Part shown: positions 1-5,770 of the stretch, one piece after another
Layout of the letters: every line of letters starts with the position of its first letter
How positions within the stretch are numbered: position 1 is the stretch's first letter
NCBI GenBank assembly: GCA_965218555.1
Contig: OZ244625.1
Location: 2,294,001 to 2,358,000, forward strand
Length of the DNA: 64,000 bases
Direction: 5' to 3'
Source of the DNA: JAPPLB01 sp965218555
GTDB lineage: Bacteria; Acidobacteriota; Terriglobia; Bryobacterales; UBA6623
Notes under the pieces: model-generated
What the model was told of the DNA's origin: nothing
The model's database searches: none
Seen by the model: the letters and a program-made list of their open reading frames with translations, nothing else
Made by a program: the position numbers and the translations under genes

Positions 1-326
1 CGGGTTGGTCCGCTGCGCTGGCAGCCGATCGCGTCGAGCATGGCGAGAAGGACCGAACGCTCGTCGTCGAAGAGCTGCTGGACGTGGACGGGATCGGAGT
101 CGGTCTCCACTCCCCAAATGCCGGGGCTCTTGAAGCGGTGAAGAATCACGTGGTTCGACTGCCCGATTCCGATGATGAGGGTACAGGCCGCCATTATGCC
201 CATGAAGCCGAAGTCGCCGTTTTCGGCCTGCCGCAAGCGATCTTCGAATCCTTCCTGCTCCAGGTACGATGTATCGGGGCAGGGGTCGGGCAGGGTTTCC
301 ATGACGATCTCTTCGTGGGAAATCAT
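1..326 (-). CDS. small plasmid/phage-type protein (3' end beyond window)
   Basis: The frame is open from the ATG at 326 to the left edge of the window (108 codons seen), so the gene is partial at its 3' end. The start has a GGAG site 8-9 nt upstream. The product opens with MISHEEIVMETLPDPCPDTS, then YLEQEGFEDRL, a hydrophobic stretch around FMGIMAACTLIIGIG and SPGIWGVETDSDP. The YLEQ...FEDR and SPGxWGxExDSD pattern recalls a small uncharacterised protein seen on plasmids and phages; I know no function for it. The ATG overlaps the TGA of the gene at 323-619 (ATGA), so the two are probably translationally coupled. It is the third gene of the unit served by the leader at 982-1030. Confidence 0.7.
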   Translation of the reverse strand, partial: MISHEEIVMETLPDPCPDTSYLEQEGFEDRLRQAENGDFGFMGIMAACTLIIGIGQSNHVILHRFKSPGIWGVETDSDPVHVQQLFDDERSVLLAMLDAIGCQRSGPT

Positions 327-619
327 GATGATGCTCCTTTCTCGTGCGGGGTTGAAGAGTGAGAGTCGGCCTCCTGGGTGCGGGCGTCCTCGCGCCGTAT
401 CCATTCGGCATCGGAAATCCAGTGCTGGCCGTCCGCGCAGACATACTCCGGATCGCCGTCGGTGGAGTCGTGGGGCATGAACCGTTGGGAGTCGGTGCGG
501 CAATCGCCACAGAAGTCGGAGCGGTGGTGAAACTCGCAGCAACCGCATTCGACCATCGGGACTTTCACGTTCGGATCGAGCGGCTCGCCGCCTCGGATGA
601 AGTGCAACTGATCGGACAT
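323..619 (-). CDS. Cys-rich small hypothetical protein, probable zinc binder
   Basis: This 98-residue protein has an N-terminal cluster VECGCCEFHHRSDFCGDC (about residues 24-41). Its paired Cys and His residues suggest a zinc-binding knuckle. The rest is polar, with no membrane segment. The ATG has GAGG about 9 nt upstream. The stop of the preceding gene (623-625) lies four bases before this start, and its own TGA overlaps the next ATG, giving a tight three-gene unit behind the hairpin leader at 982-1030. I do not recognise a family; zinc binding is inferred from cysteine spacing alone. Confidence 0.65.
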   Translation of the reverse strand: MSDQLHFIRGGEPLDPNVKVPMVECGCCEFHHRSDFCGDCRTDSQRFMPHDSTDGDPEYVCADGQHWISDAEWIRREDARTQEADSHSSTPHEKGASS

Positions 620-622
620 GGG

Positions 623-958
623 CTATTGCCTCGCTTTCTCAAGGGCTTCCCTCATGCGTTTCGGGGAACGCCGCTCGATGATCTTGAGTTGGTAGACGGG
701 ATCGCCGGGAAACTTCGGCCGCTCGTAGATGTGCTTGAGCTCGCGGTAGAGAGCGTCGTACTCGTCGGGCTTGGCCGGCCGGGTCGCGGAGTGAACGTGC
801 GCCATCTGTGCGCCTCCGTGCTGGCCGATCTGCGCATAGCAGGTGACAAAAGTGCCTGCCTGGTCGTGGGCCTCGTAGGGGAACACGGCGAGAATCGCAG
901 CGCTCTTGTCGCGGTACTTGCGGAACATCACTTCGATGGTTTGGGGTTTGTCTTTCAC
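623..958 (-). CDS. hypothetical protein, first gene of leader-1 unit
   Basis: This 111-residue protein starts at a GTG (958). I prefer that start because it lies just after AGGAGG and the hairpin leader; the open frame extends upstream, but there it only translates the hairpin. The sequence begins with KDKPQTIEVMFRKYRDK, followed by a beta-rich core (ILAVFPYEAHDQ, FVTCYAQIGQHGG) and a charged C-terminus. It resembles small uncharacterised proteins carried by plasmids and phages that begin with a VIFRK-like strand. No catalytic motif is visible. It is the head gene of a unit with the genes at 323-619 and 1-326. Confidence 0.7.
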   Translation of the reverse strand: MKDKPQTIEVMFRKYRDKSAAILAVFPYEAHDQAGTFVTCYAQIGQHGGAQMAHVHSATRPAKPDEYDALYRELKHIYERPKFPGDPVYQLKIIERRSPKRMREALEKARQ

Positions 959-981
959 CTGTGAAGTCCTCCTGTCGGTAA

Positions 982-1030
982 GGGTTTGGAGCTTTCCGCT
1001 CATCGCTACCTGGCGGAAAGCGGAGAACCC
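982..1030 (-). promoter_or_regulatory. hairpin leader, copy 1
   Basis: Read on the minus strand it runs GGGTT-CTCCG-CTTTCCGC-loop-GCGGAAAG-CTCC-AAACCC. The outer stem GGGTT/AACCC and inner stem CTTTCCGC/GCGGAAAG are separated by a CTCC-bearing internal loop. The loop CAGGTAGCGATGA is conserved among copies. AGGAGG follows, and the GTG start of the 623-958 gene lies 23 nt past the hairpin. Confidence 0.8.
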
Positions 1031-1079
1031 ACGGCAGGGCAAGGGGGAAGAGCTGGCAGAGGAAGAAACAGGTGGGGAC

Positions 1080-1110
1080 AAAGAAGATCCCCGCCGCGTG
1101 AGCGGCGGGG
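1080..1110 (-). terminator. hairpin terminator after the 1135-1671 gene
   Basis: CCCCGCCGC/GCGGCGGGG stem with a 4-nt loop, followed on the minus strand by ATCTTCTTTG. It lies 25 nt past the stop of the 1135-1671 gene. The U-tract is imperfect. Confidence 0.6.
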
Positions 1111-1134
1111 TAAGCGAAGGGGAGAGAAGAGAGA

Positions 1135-1671
1135 TCAGGCAGCGGACTGATCGGGCTCGCGAGCTTCACAAACATGGCGATTGCCCAATATCTGCCTGGC
1201 GAGCCGGCCAGCGAGAAAGGACTTGGATTCAAGAATCCAGAGATGCACCTTGTTGTCTTCCCAATCGGGCGGTTCGCACGACTGGTAGTTGAGGCAAGCG
1301 AGGTACTCGCAAGCCTCGGCGTAGCTGTAACGGATGGCTTTGGCGGAGCGGCAATCGTTGAGGTAGGCAGTCGCCGTGTAGCCGTCGTCGAAACAGGCTT
1401 CGTTTATGTCGCTGGTCCCTTCGGGGAGCTGCAAATTGCTCGTGTTGTAGCCGGCATCGTCGAGCTTGCCGACGAGTGAGGCGAGGATCGGGGCGTAGTC
1501 ATGTTCGCCGGCCGGTCCGTAGCGCCAGGCCACGCTGATGACGTTTGCCACTGCCAGGTCCATGCGAATGCTTTCATCGCTGGGCGGGTCGTCCTCGTAC
1601 TCGAAAACGATTTTCCTGATGATGGCCGCGCACGTGGCGATGTGCGTCGGGTTGACTACGAATGCACTCAT
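1135..1671 (-). CDS. hypothetical acidic protein behind leader 2
   Basis: This 178-residue protein starts at the ATG at 1671, which follows the hairpin and an AGGAGG site; the upstream open frame only translates the leader. It is acidic and aromatic, with many Asp/Glu and Tyr (for example HDYAPILASLVGKLDDAGYN and AEACEYLACLNYQSCEPP). It has no signal peptide, membrane helix or recognisable catalytic motif, and I do not recognise a family. It forms its own transcription unit, with the hairpin leader upstream and a hairpin terminator 25 nt downstream. Confidence 0.65.
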   Translation of the reverse strand: MSAFVVNPTHIATCAAIIRKIVFEYEDDPPSDESIRMDLAVANVISVAWRYGPAGEHDYAPILASLVGKLDDAGYNTSNLQLPEGTSDINEACFDDGYTATAYLNDCRSAKAIRYSYAEACEYLACLNYQSCEPPDWEDNKVHLWILESKSFLAGRLARQILGNRHVCEAREPDQSAA

Positions 1672-1694
1672 AAAAGGTGTCCTCCTGTCGGTAA

Positions 1695-1743
1695 GGGTTT
1701 GGAGCTTTCCGCTCACCGTTACCTGGCGGAAAGCGGAGAACCC
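1695..1743 (-). promoter_or_regulatory. hairpin leader, copy 2
   Basis: Same two-part stem as copy 1 (GGGTT/AACCC outer, CTTTCCGC/GCGGAAAG inner), with loop CAGGTAACGGTGA. TTACCGACAGGAGGAC follows, and the ATG of the 1135-1671 gene lies 23 nt past the hairpin. Confidence 0.8.
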
Positions 1744-1796
1744 GCGTCAGGGGGACGGGAAGGGCAGGGTTGCTGCAGGCGGCAGCCTGGGAAGGA

Positions 1797-1820
1797 AGCG
1801 GCGGCCTAATGGCCGCCGCT
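1797..1820 (-). terminator. terminator hairpin overlapping a stop codon
   Basis: Perfect 10-bp stem AGCGGCGGCC/GGCCGCCGCT with a 4-nt loop. The TAG stop of the 1806-2063 gene lies in the loop region. The minus strand continues TCCTTCCC, a weak pyrimidine tail. Confidence 0.55.
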
Positions 1821-2063
1821 GGGGAGGGACGCGAAGGCGTCGAGGAAGTCGCGAACCGTGCCGGTGAAGCGGCAATGGTCGCACAGGGCGATGCTGGCAT
1901 CGTCCCATTCGGTATCGGAATCGGTGGGGTCGGTTCCGTGAGGGGTCAGGATGACCGCGATCATAGCTTTGATGCGAATGTCGTCGTCGCGGTGGCATTG
2001 GGGACAGGTCATTTCCCATGCTTCCGATACCGTGTTGGGGTTGACGATAACAATGTCTGACAT
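1806..2063 (-). CDS. small zinc-knuckle protein behind leader 3
   Basis: This 85-residue protein has two CxxC pairs, CPQC (about residue 20) and CDHC (about residue 61). They are spaced as a rubredoxin-like or zinc-ribbon knuckle. Between them is an acidic stretch, DPTDSDTEWDDA. The ATG at 2063 lies 21 nt past the hairpin leader and behind AGGAGG. The stop codon sits inside a perfect hairpin (1797-1820). The zinc-ribbon fold is inferred from cysteine spacing; a DNA-binding or regulatory role is possible but not shown. Confidence 0.65.
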   Translation of the reverse strand: MSDIVIVNPNTVSEAWEMTCPQCHRDDDIRIKAMIAVILTPHGTDPTDSDTEWDDASIALCDHCRFTGTVRDFLDAFASLPSGGH

Positions 2064-2084
2064 GGTTGAATCCTCCTGAGGTAA

Positions 2085-2133
2085 GGGTTGGGAGCTTTCC
2101 GCTCGCCCTTACCTGGCGGAAAGCGGAGAACCC
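2085..2133 (-). promoter_or_regulatory. hairpin leader, copy 3
   Basis: Outer stem GGGTT/AACCC and inner stem CTTTCCGC/GCGGAAAG, with loop CAGGTAAGGGCGA. CTCAGGAGG follows and the ATG lies 21 nt past the hairpin. Confidence 0.8.
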
Positions 2134-2339
2134 TCATCATGGAGCAGCCAACGGACGCTGGCGAGCGATTCGAAGGGGTATGCGCAGAGACTATGACGGC
2201 GGAAACTGCGGCTAGAGTGAACGCCGGCGTCAATCAGGCTGTCATGAGTAGTTGAACCAGCGTACTGTGCGATCGCGCAGCGGGGAAGGGACTGCCCGGG
2301 TAGAGCGGCGCAGAGCGGGGATGGTTGCGGAGAGGGAGT

Positions 2340-2903
2340 TTAACTCCATCCGCGGCAAATCCGGCGCGCCCAATACAGGCCTGTCTGGCGGTCGTCGCGA
2401 GGACGCTGCCAGGCTCCCACGGCGGCGGACCAACGGAAGCGGTAGCACTTGAGGACTTGTGTGACCGGCTTGCGCACGGGGCGGGGGAAGAAGAGCTGAA
2501 TGCGACCCTTCTCGACGTTATCGACGATGCGAACCACGCCGCACATTTCATGGGTGGTCTGAGCGACGGTCGAAGGCGCGGAGCTGGTCAGCTTGTCATC
2601 GACGATCACAAGGCCGAAGTCAGCGAGCAGCTTGTCGCGAATCTTGCGAATCTGCTTGCCGATCTTGCGGAGCACTATGGGGTGGATGCCGCGCGTTCCG
2701 GTCGGATCGGGCGTCTTGACGGTGGCGATCTGCGCATGGTTGAGGCCAAGTTTTTCGAGCGGCTGGTCGCTGCCGGTGCGGTCGGCGGTGCGCAAGGCGC
2801 GGTTGATGGCCTTCAGGTGTTCTTTTTGCTGTTTCAGGAACAGGGCCGTCTTGAAGAGCTTGATGGCTTCGGAAGCGTGAACCTGGGGGAAGAGGTCTTG
2901 CAT
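2340..2903 (-). CDS. DUF3560-family C-terminal module protein (short paralogue)
   Basis: This 187-residue protein starts at ATG 2903 after the hairpin leader. The Shine-Dalgarno is the weaker AGGAG. It aligns with the C-terminal two thirds of the DUF3560 protein at 4459-5274: KAINRALRTADRTGSD matches KSINKALKKADRTGSD, and RFRWSAAVGAWQR matches GFRWSPTAGAWQR. It lacks the DUF3560 N-terminal core (IPLGQPILVGHHSEKR). It is therefore either an N-terminally reduced duplicate or a natural short form. The GFRWSPxxGAWQR ending recurs in many plasmid and phage proteins; its function is unknown to me. The stop codon sits in a small GGAGTT/AACTCC hairpin. Confidence 0.75.
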   Translation of the reverse strand: MQDLFPQVHASEAIKLFKTALFLKQQKEHLKAINRALRTADRTGSDQPLEKLGLNHAQIATVKTPDPTGTRGIHPIVLRKIGKQIRKIRDKLLADFGLVIVDDKLTSSAPSTVAQTTHEMCGVVRIVDNVEKGRIQLFFPRPVRKPVTQVLKCYRFRWSAAVGAWQRPRDDRQTGLYWARRICRGWS

Positions 2904-2928
2904 GATGTGGTGGGGCTCCTGATGGTGT

Positions 2929-2977
2929 GGGTTGGGAGCTTTCCGCTCAGCCCTGCCAGGCGGAAAGCGGAGAACCC
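2929..2977 (-). promoter_or_regulatory. hairpin leader, copy 4 (divergent)
   Basis: Stems as in copy 1, but the loop is CTGGCAGGGCTGA and the ribosome-binding site is only AGGAG rather than AGGAGG. The start codon is 25 nt past the hairpin. Confidence 0.75.
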
Positions 2978-3016
2978 TCGTCCGGGAAGCGAGAGCCGGG
3001 GTGCGGCAGGATGACG

Positions 3017-3063
3017 CCCACAAGATGTTGTCGTCCGCGGAGCGGCGCGCCCACAAGATGTTG
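3017..3063 (-). repeat. tandem CAACATCTTGTGGG boxes upstream of leader 4
   Basis: Two exact 14-bp copies (3017-3030 and 3050-3063 on the plus strand, CCCACAAGATGTTG) sit 33 bp apart, about three helical turns. They lie between the upstream repeat and the hairpin leader. Related boxes occur at 23448-23460 and 23500-23515, upstream of leader 7. An operator or promoter element is inferred. Confidence 0.5.
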
Positions 3064-3102
3064 GGGTCATGCGAGTTCGTCGAGTGCAAGATGATGGGTG
3101 GC

Positions 3103-3194
3103 GGTTCGGTCAGCACCGTCCGGATCCGGCACGAATCCGGGGGTGCTGAGGGTCGGGCTCTTCGCGGATCGCCGCGTCAGCGGCTGCGTAGCGA
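3103..3194 (-). repeat. upstream intergenic repeat R, copy 1
   Basis: About 90 bp homologous to 5400-5491 and, more loosely, to 23895-23983. The last 31 bp (3164-3194) are identical to 5461-5491. A shared GAATCCGGGGGTGCTG core lies at about 3133-3148. In each case it lies upstream of a hairpin leader. Confidence 0.7.
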
Positions 3195-3211
3195 AGGTTT
3201 TATCAGGGGAA

Positions 3212-3235
3212 GTCCCGCCGCAGTTGCGGCGGGAC
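3212..3235 (-). terminator. hairpin after the 3266-3670 gene
   Basis: Perfect stem GTCCCGCCGC/GCGGCGGGAC with loop AACT, 31 nt past the stop. The U-tract is poor (TTCCCCTGAT), so an intrinsic terminator is probable rather than certain. Confidence 0.5.
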
Positions 3236-3265
3236 GGGTGAAGCGCCGGCGTTTCTGCAGGCGCT

Positions 3266-3670
3266 CTATGCGGCCGTGGGCTGCTCTTCACGCGCGGCCG
3301 GGCGGCGTTCGATGCGGGGATTGACCTTGGCGATCACCATGCGGTCCGTTCGGAATCGCACTTCGTCGATGACGCCAATCCAGGTGTTGCCTTCGCCTTC
3401 AGCGGTGACGGCCTGGATGGTTTCGCCGATCAGGTTCTCCGGCAGCTTGTGGGCTTTGCCGGCGAAGAAGGCTCCGATCTTGCCTTCGTCGAGGACGGCC
3501 TCTTTCCAGCCGCTGGATACGCTCCGGGGGAGCTGCACCTTGACGGTTTCCTCCAGCGATCGCCGCATCCATTCGGAAAGGCTGAGGCCGTAGTTGGTGC
3601 TGGCCTCGACCATGCGGTTGAACAGCTCGCGGTCGCAACGAAAACTGGCGGTCTTTCTCGTACTTGCCAT
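3266..3670 (-). CDS. ribbon-helix-helix-like small protein behind leader 5
   Basis: This 134-residue protein has an N-terminus (ASTRKTASFRCDRELFNRM, then LSLSEWMRRSLEE) that fits a ribbon-helix-helix fold. It has a short basic strand, then two helices with the S-E-W-x-R-R pattern seen in CopG/Arc-type and plasmid accessory DNA-binding proteins. The remainder (about residues 55-134) is mixed alpha/beta with a beta-rich WIGVIDEVRFRTDRMVIAKV segment. The ATG at 3670 follows AGGAGG. It may regulate its own element; the fold call is from pattern only. Confidence 0.6.
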   Translation of the reverse strand: MASTRKTASFRCDRELFNRMVEASTNYGLSLSEWMRRSLEETVKVQLPRSVSSGWKEAVLDEGKIGAFFAGKAHKLPENLIGETIQAVTAEGEGNTWIGVIDEVRFRTDRMVIAKVNPRIERRPAAREEQPTAA

Positions 3671-3695
3671 GTTGTGATTGTCCTCCTGCGGTAAC

Positions 3696-3745
3696 GGGTT
3701 TGGAGCTTTTCGCTCACCCTGGGACGGCGAAAAGGCGGAGAACCC
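3696..3745 (-). promoter_or_regulatory. hairpin leader, copy 5 with compensatory stem change
   Basis: The inner stem reads CTTTTCGC/GCGAAAAG instead of CTTTCCGC/GCGGAAAG. Both arms changed so that pairing is kept. The outer stem GGGTT/AACCC is unchanged. The loop is divergent (CGTCCCAGGGTGA). GCAGGAGGAC follows, and the ATG is 25 nt past the hairpin. Confidence 0.8.
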
Positions 3746-3880
3746 GCGTCAGGGGGACGGAGATCGGCCGAAGCCAAGCGCCTTGATGGCAAGCCGCAGC
3801 GAGCGCCTCGACCGGGGGCCCGCGCCGGCGCCGCACGGCAGGGCCGGATCGGAAGATGGTTCTGTCGATCGAGACTGAGA

Positions 3881-4216
3881 CTAGGAACTGCCGAGGGCCT
3901 TCAGCTCTTCGCAGACTTCAGCGTGGGTCTTCTGGTCGCGAACGATGCGGGCTTCAAGACGCTTGAGCTTGGCGAGAAGCATCTTGCGCTTCCGGCGCCG
4001 CTCGCCTTCAGGGGTTTCCCTGGTCCTGGCTTCGTAGCGTCTGTTCTGGCATCGACGGCAGACGCGCGCCTGCGGTCCGCTCTTCCACCAGTCGTTATCG
4101 AGAAGGGCTCCGCAGTCCTCGCAAGGTACGGGCTTCGCCGCCCACCTCCGGCGTTCTTTATCGGGATCGTAGAGTTGGCTCATGACCTGGTTCCAAGTGC
4201 TCTGACTCCAGTTCAT
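3881..4216 (-). CDS. zinc-ribbon-like hypothetical protein
   Basis: From the ATG at 4216 the product has 111 residues; ATG 4183 is an alternative, and the frame is open up to a TTG at 4381. None has a good ribosome-binding site and no hairpin leader is present. A C-x2-C pair (CEDCGALLDN) and a second C-x2-C (CRRC) about 23 residues later suggest a zinc ribbon. A long basic helix follows (RRRKRKMLLAKLKRLEARI), probably coiled coil or nucleic-acid contacting. It lies directly behind the terminator at 4402-4441, so it may have its own promoter. Family not recognised. Confidence 0.5.
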   Translation of the reverse strand: MNWSQSTWNQVMSQLYDPDKERRRWAAKPVPCEDCGALLDNDWWKSGPQARVCRRCQNRRYEARTRETPEGERRRKRKMLLAKLKRLEARIVRDQKTHAEVCEELKALGSS

Positions 4217-4401
4217 GGGACGGAGAAGTGGCGACGTCGGCCGAAGGTGTAATGTATCTGACACAGCTTTCGTGGACAGAGAGGACACGTCCGGGCGCGA
4301 CAGCGCTGACTTCAGAAAACGATCCAGTGAATCTGCGGCCGCTGGCCATCGAGGATCGCTCTGGATTCGGATTGTGCTCAAGCGAAAAAGCTCGAGCGCA
4401 C

Positions 4402-4441
4402 AAAAAAAGGCCCCTGGGCATCGAAGCGATCCCCAAGGGCC
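4402..4441 (-). terminator. intrinsic terminator of the DUF3560 gene
   Basis: On the minus strand GGCCCTTGGG pairs with CCCAGGGGCC around a GATCGCTTCGATG loop, followed by seven T. It starts 18 nt past the stop of the gene at 4459-5274. Confidence 0.85.
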
Positions 4442-4458
4442 AAGTTGCGGTCATGGTG

Positions 4459-5274
4459 CTACTCCAAACCGCAGCAACGCCGCGCCCACCACAGCGCGGC
4501 TTCACTCCGATGGCGCTGCCACGCTCCCGCCGTGGGCGACCATCGGAAACCGTTTTGCTTGAGCTTGACGCGAACCTCCTTCTCCGGAATGCCGGGGAAG
4601 AAAACCTGCACGCGGTTTTCCTCTACGTTGTCAACGATGCGAATGTCACCGTGCTGCTCTTCGCTCGTCTGGTCGTGCTCGGCCTCCCTGAGCGCCTCGA
4701 TCCGCTGGCGGATCCGGCGCATGTTCGAGTTGTTGTTGCTGAGAACGTAGGAAGGGATTCCCTTCCTGCCGGCGTAGTCGGGAGTCTTGAGCTCGGCAAT
4801 GGTCTTGTCGCTGAGCCCCAGCTCTTTCAGCTCCTCGTCGCTGCCGGTGCGGTCGGCCTTTTTCAAGGCTTTGTTGATCGACTTGTAAAGCTCCTGCTTC
4901 TGTTCGAGCTTCTTCAGTTTTTCTACCAGCTTGATAACCGCATCGGGGTCATCGGAAGAGACACCGGCCTTGCCAACGCTGTCCGCGCGGTCGCGGAGAT
5001 TCGAAGCCTTCTCCTTCAGCTCGATGCCCTTGTTGAAGTTGTTGCGAATGCGCTTGCGGAAGTTGCGGTCACGCTTCTCCGAGTGGTGGCCTACGAGGAT
5101 CGGCTGCCCCAGCGGGATCACCGAAGAATCGCTGTTCGCTCTTGCGATCCGAGAATCGCCTTCGCGTTCGGCCTTGTCGGCTGCGTTCAGCAAGCGTTCG
5201 CGGCGGGCCTCCTGTTTTTCCTCGAAGGCGTTGCGCCGTTCTTCCAAGGTTGTATCTGGCTCTTGGTCTGCCAT
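4459..5274 (-). CDS. DUF3560 domain protein
   Basis: This 271-residue protein starts at the ATG at 5274 behind the hairpin leader and CCAGGAGGAC. The N-terminal half is a charged coiled coil (LEERRNAFEEKQEARRERL). The DUF3560 hallmark IPLGQPILVGHHSEKR lies at about residues 53-68, followed by helices rich in Lys/Arg. A middle LYKSINKALKKADRTGSD segment and a C-terminal RIVDNVEENRVQVFFP...GFRWSPTAGAWQRH module complete it. DUF3560 proteins are common on large plasmids, conjugative elements and phages, and their activity is not established. It shares its last two thirds with the product at 2340-2903. It has its own leader and a strong terminator. Confidence 0.9.
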   Translation of the reverse strand: MADQEPDTTLEERRNAFEEKQEARRERLLNAADKAEREGDSRIARANSDSSVIPLGQPILVGHHSEKRDRNFRKRIRNNFNKGIELKEKASNLRDRADSVGKAGVSSDDPDAVIKLVEKLKKLEQKQELYKSINKALKKADRTGSDEELKELGLSDKTIAELKTPDYAGRKGIPSYVLSNNNSNMRRIRQRIEALREAEHDQTSEEQHGDIRIVDNVEENRVQVFFPGIPEKEVRVKLKQNGFRWSPTAGAWQRHRSEAALWWARRCCGLE

Positions 5275-5299
5275 GGTGAAGTTGTCCTCCTGGATGTAA

Positions 5300-5348
5300 G
5301 GGTTTGGAGCTTTCCGCTCACCCGTACCTGGCGGAAAGCGGAGAACCC
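5300..5348 (-). promoter_or_regulatory. hairpin leader, copy 6
   Basis: Canonical copy: GGGTT/AACCC outer stem, CTTTCCGC/GCGGAAAG inner stem, loop CAGGTACGGGTGA, then TTACATCCAGGAGGAC. The ATG of the DUF3560 gene is 25 nt past the hairpin. Confidence 0.8.
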
Positions 5349-5366
5349 GCTGCAGGGGACCGGCAG

Positions 5367-5382
5367 CGCTTGCCGGCAAGCG
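5367..5382. promoter_or_regulatory. perfect 16-bp palindrome
   Basis: CGCTTGCCGGCAAGCG is its own reverse complement. It lies 18 bp upstream of leader copy 6 on the minus strand, between repeat R and the leader, where an operator would be expected. Only GGCAAGC half-sites were seen near leaders 5 and 8. Confidence 0.4.
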
Positions 5383-5396
5383 AATGGATGGCTGGC

Positions 5397-5491
5397 GCCG
5401 GTTGGTTCAGCGCCATCCGGATCCGGACCGAATCCGGGGGTGCTGGGGGTTGAGTTCGAAGCGGATCGCCGCGTCAGCGGCTGCGTAGCGA
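5397..5491 (-). repeat. upstream intergenic repeat R, copy 2
   Basis: Homologous to 3103-3194, with the 31 bp at 5461-5491 identical to 3164-3194. The terminal CCGGTTGGTTCAGCGC (5396-5411) recurs, less one G, at about 22950-22965, upstream of the 22510-22938 gene. It overlaps the last codons of the small membrane-protein ORF at 5474-5728. Confidence 0.7.
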
Positions 5492-5728
5492 GGGGTTTTT
5501 GGCAGCAGTGGTGGCGGGGCGCTGCGATCGACTGAAGGAGGTATTCACGATCAGGATCGTGTAATCCGTGCTCTCGACAAGAGAGCGGTCGAGCTTGTGG
5601 ATTTGCCTCAGCTCGCGGTAGCGGCGGAAGGCGGATCGTATGAGGAAGATGCAGACCACGAGCAGCAAGACGATGCTGAAGGCGTTGGTGATTGCCTGCC
5701 GCGCCAGTGACATTTCGATGGCGGTCAT
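5474..5728 (-). CDS. small single-pass membrane protein
   Basis: This is an ORF of 84 codons from ATG 5728; ATG 5737 and 5713 are alternatives, and none has a clear ribosome-binding site. It has one strong hydrophobic helix, AFSIVLLLVVCIFLIRSAF, followed by a basic cytoplasmic-type tail (RRYRELRQIHKLDRSL). The C-terminal residues are encoded by repeat R (5461-5491), so the 3' end may have been acquired secondarily. Membrane location is inferred from the helix. The function is unknown and the reading frame is only moderately supported. Confidence 0.45.
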   Translation of the reverse strand: MTAIEMSLARQAITNAFSIVLLLVVCIFLIRSAFRRYRELRQIHKLDRSLVESTDYTILIVNTSFSRSQRPATTAAKNPSLRSR

Positions 5729-5770
5729 TGCCGGCATTGTGGGCAATGAAGCGGAAGCGGTCAAGCGCAA

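Noticed and set aside
2325..3014. Plus-strand frame across the short DUF3560-type gene and leader
   Set aside because: Opposite strand of a gene with a clear paralogue and leader.
982..5348. Hairpins as integron attC sites
   Set aside because: They lie upstream of genes and before a Shine-Dalgarno, are only ~49 bp, and lack R'/R'' GTTRRRY boxes; no integrase is in view.
4228..5535. 435-codon plus-strand frame
   Set aside because: Antisense shadow of the DUF3560 gene, produced by GC-rich codon structure; it runs through terminator and leader DNA.
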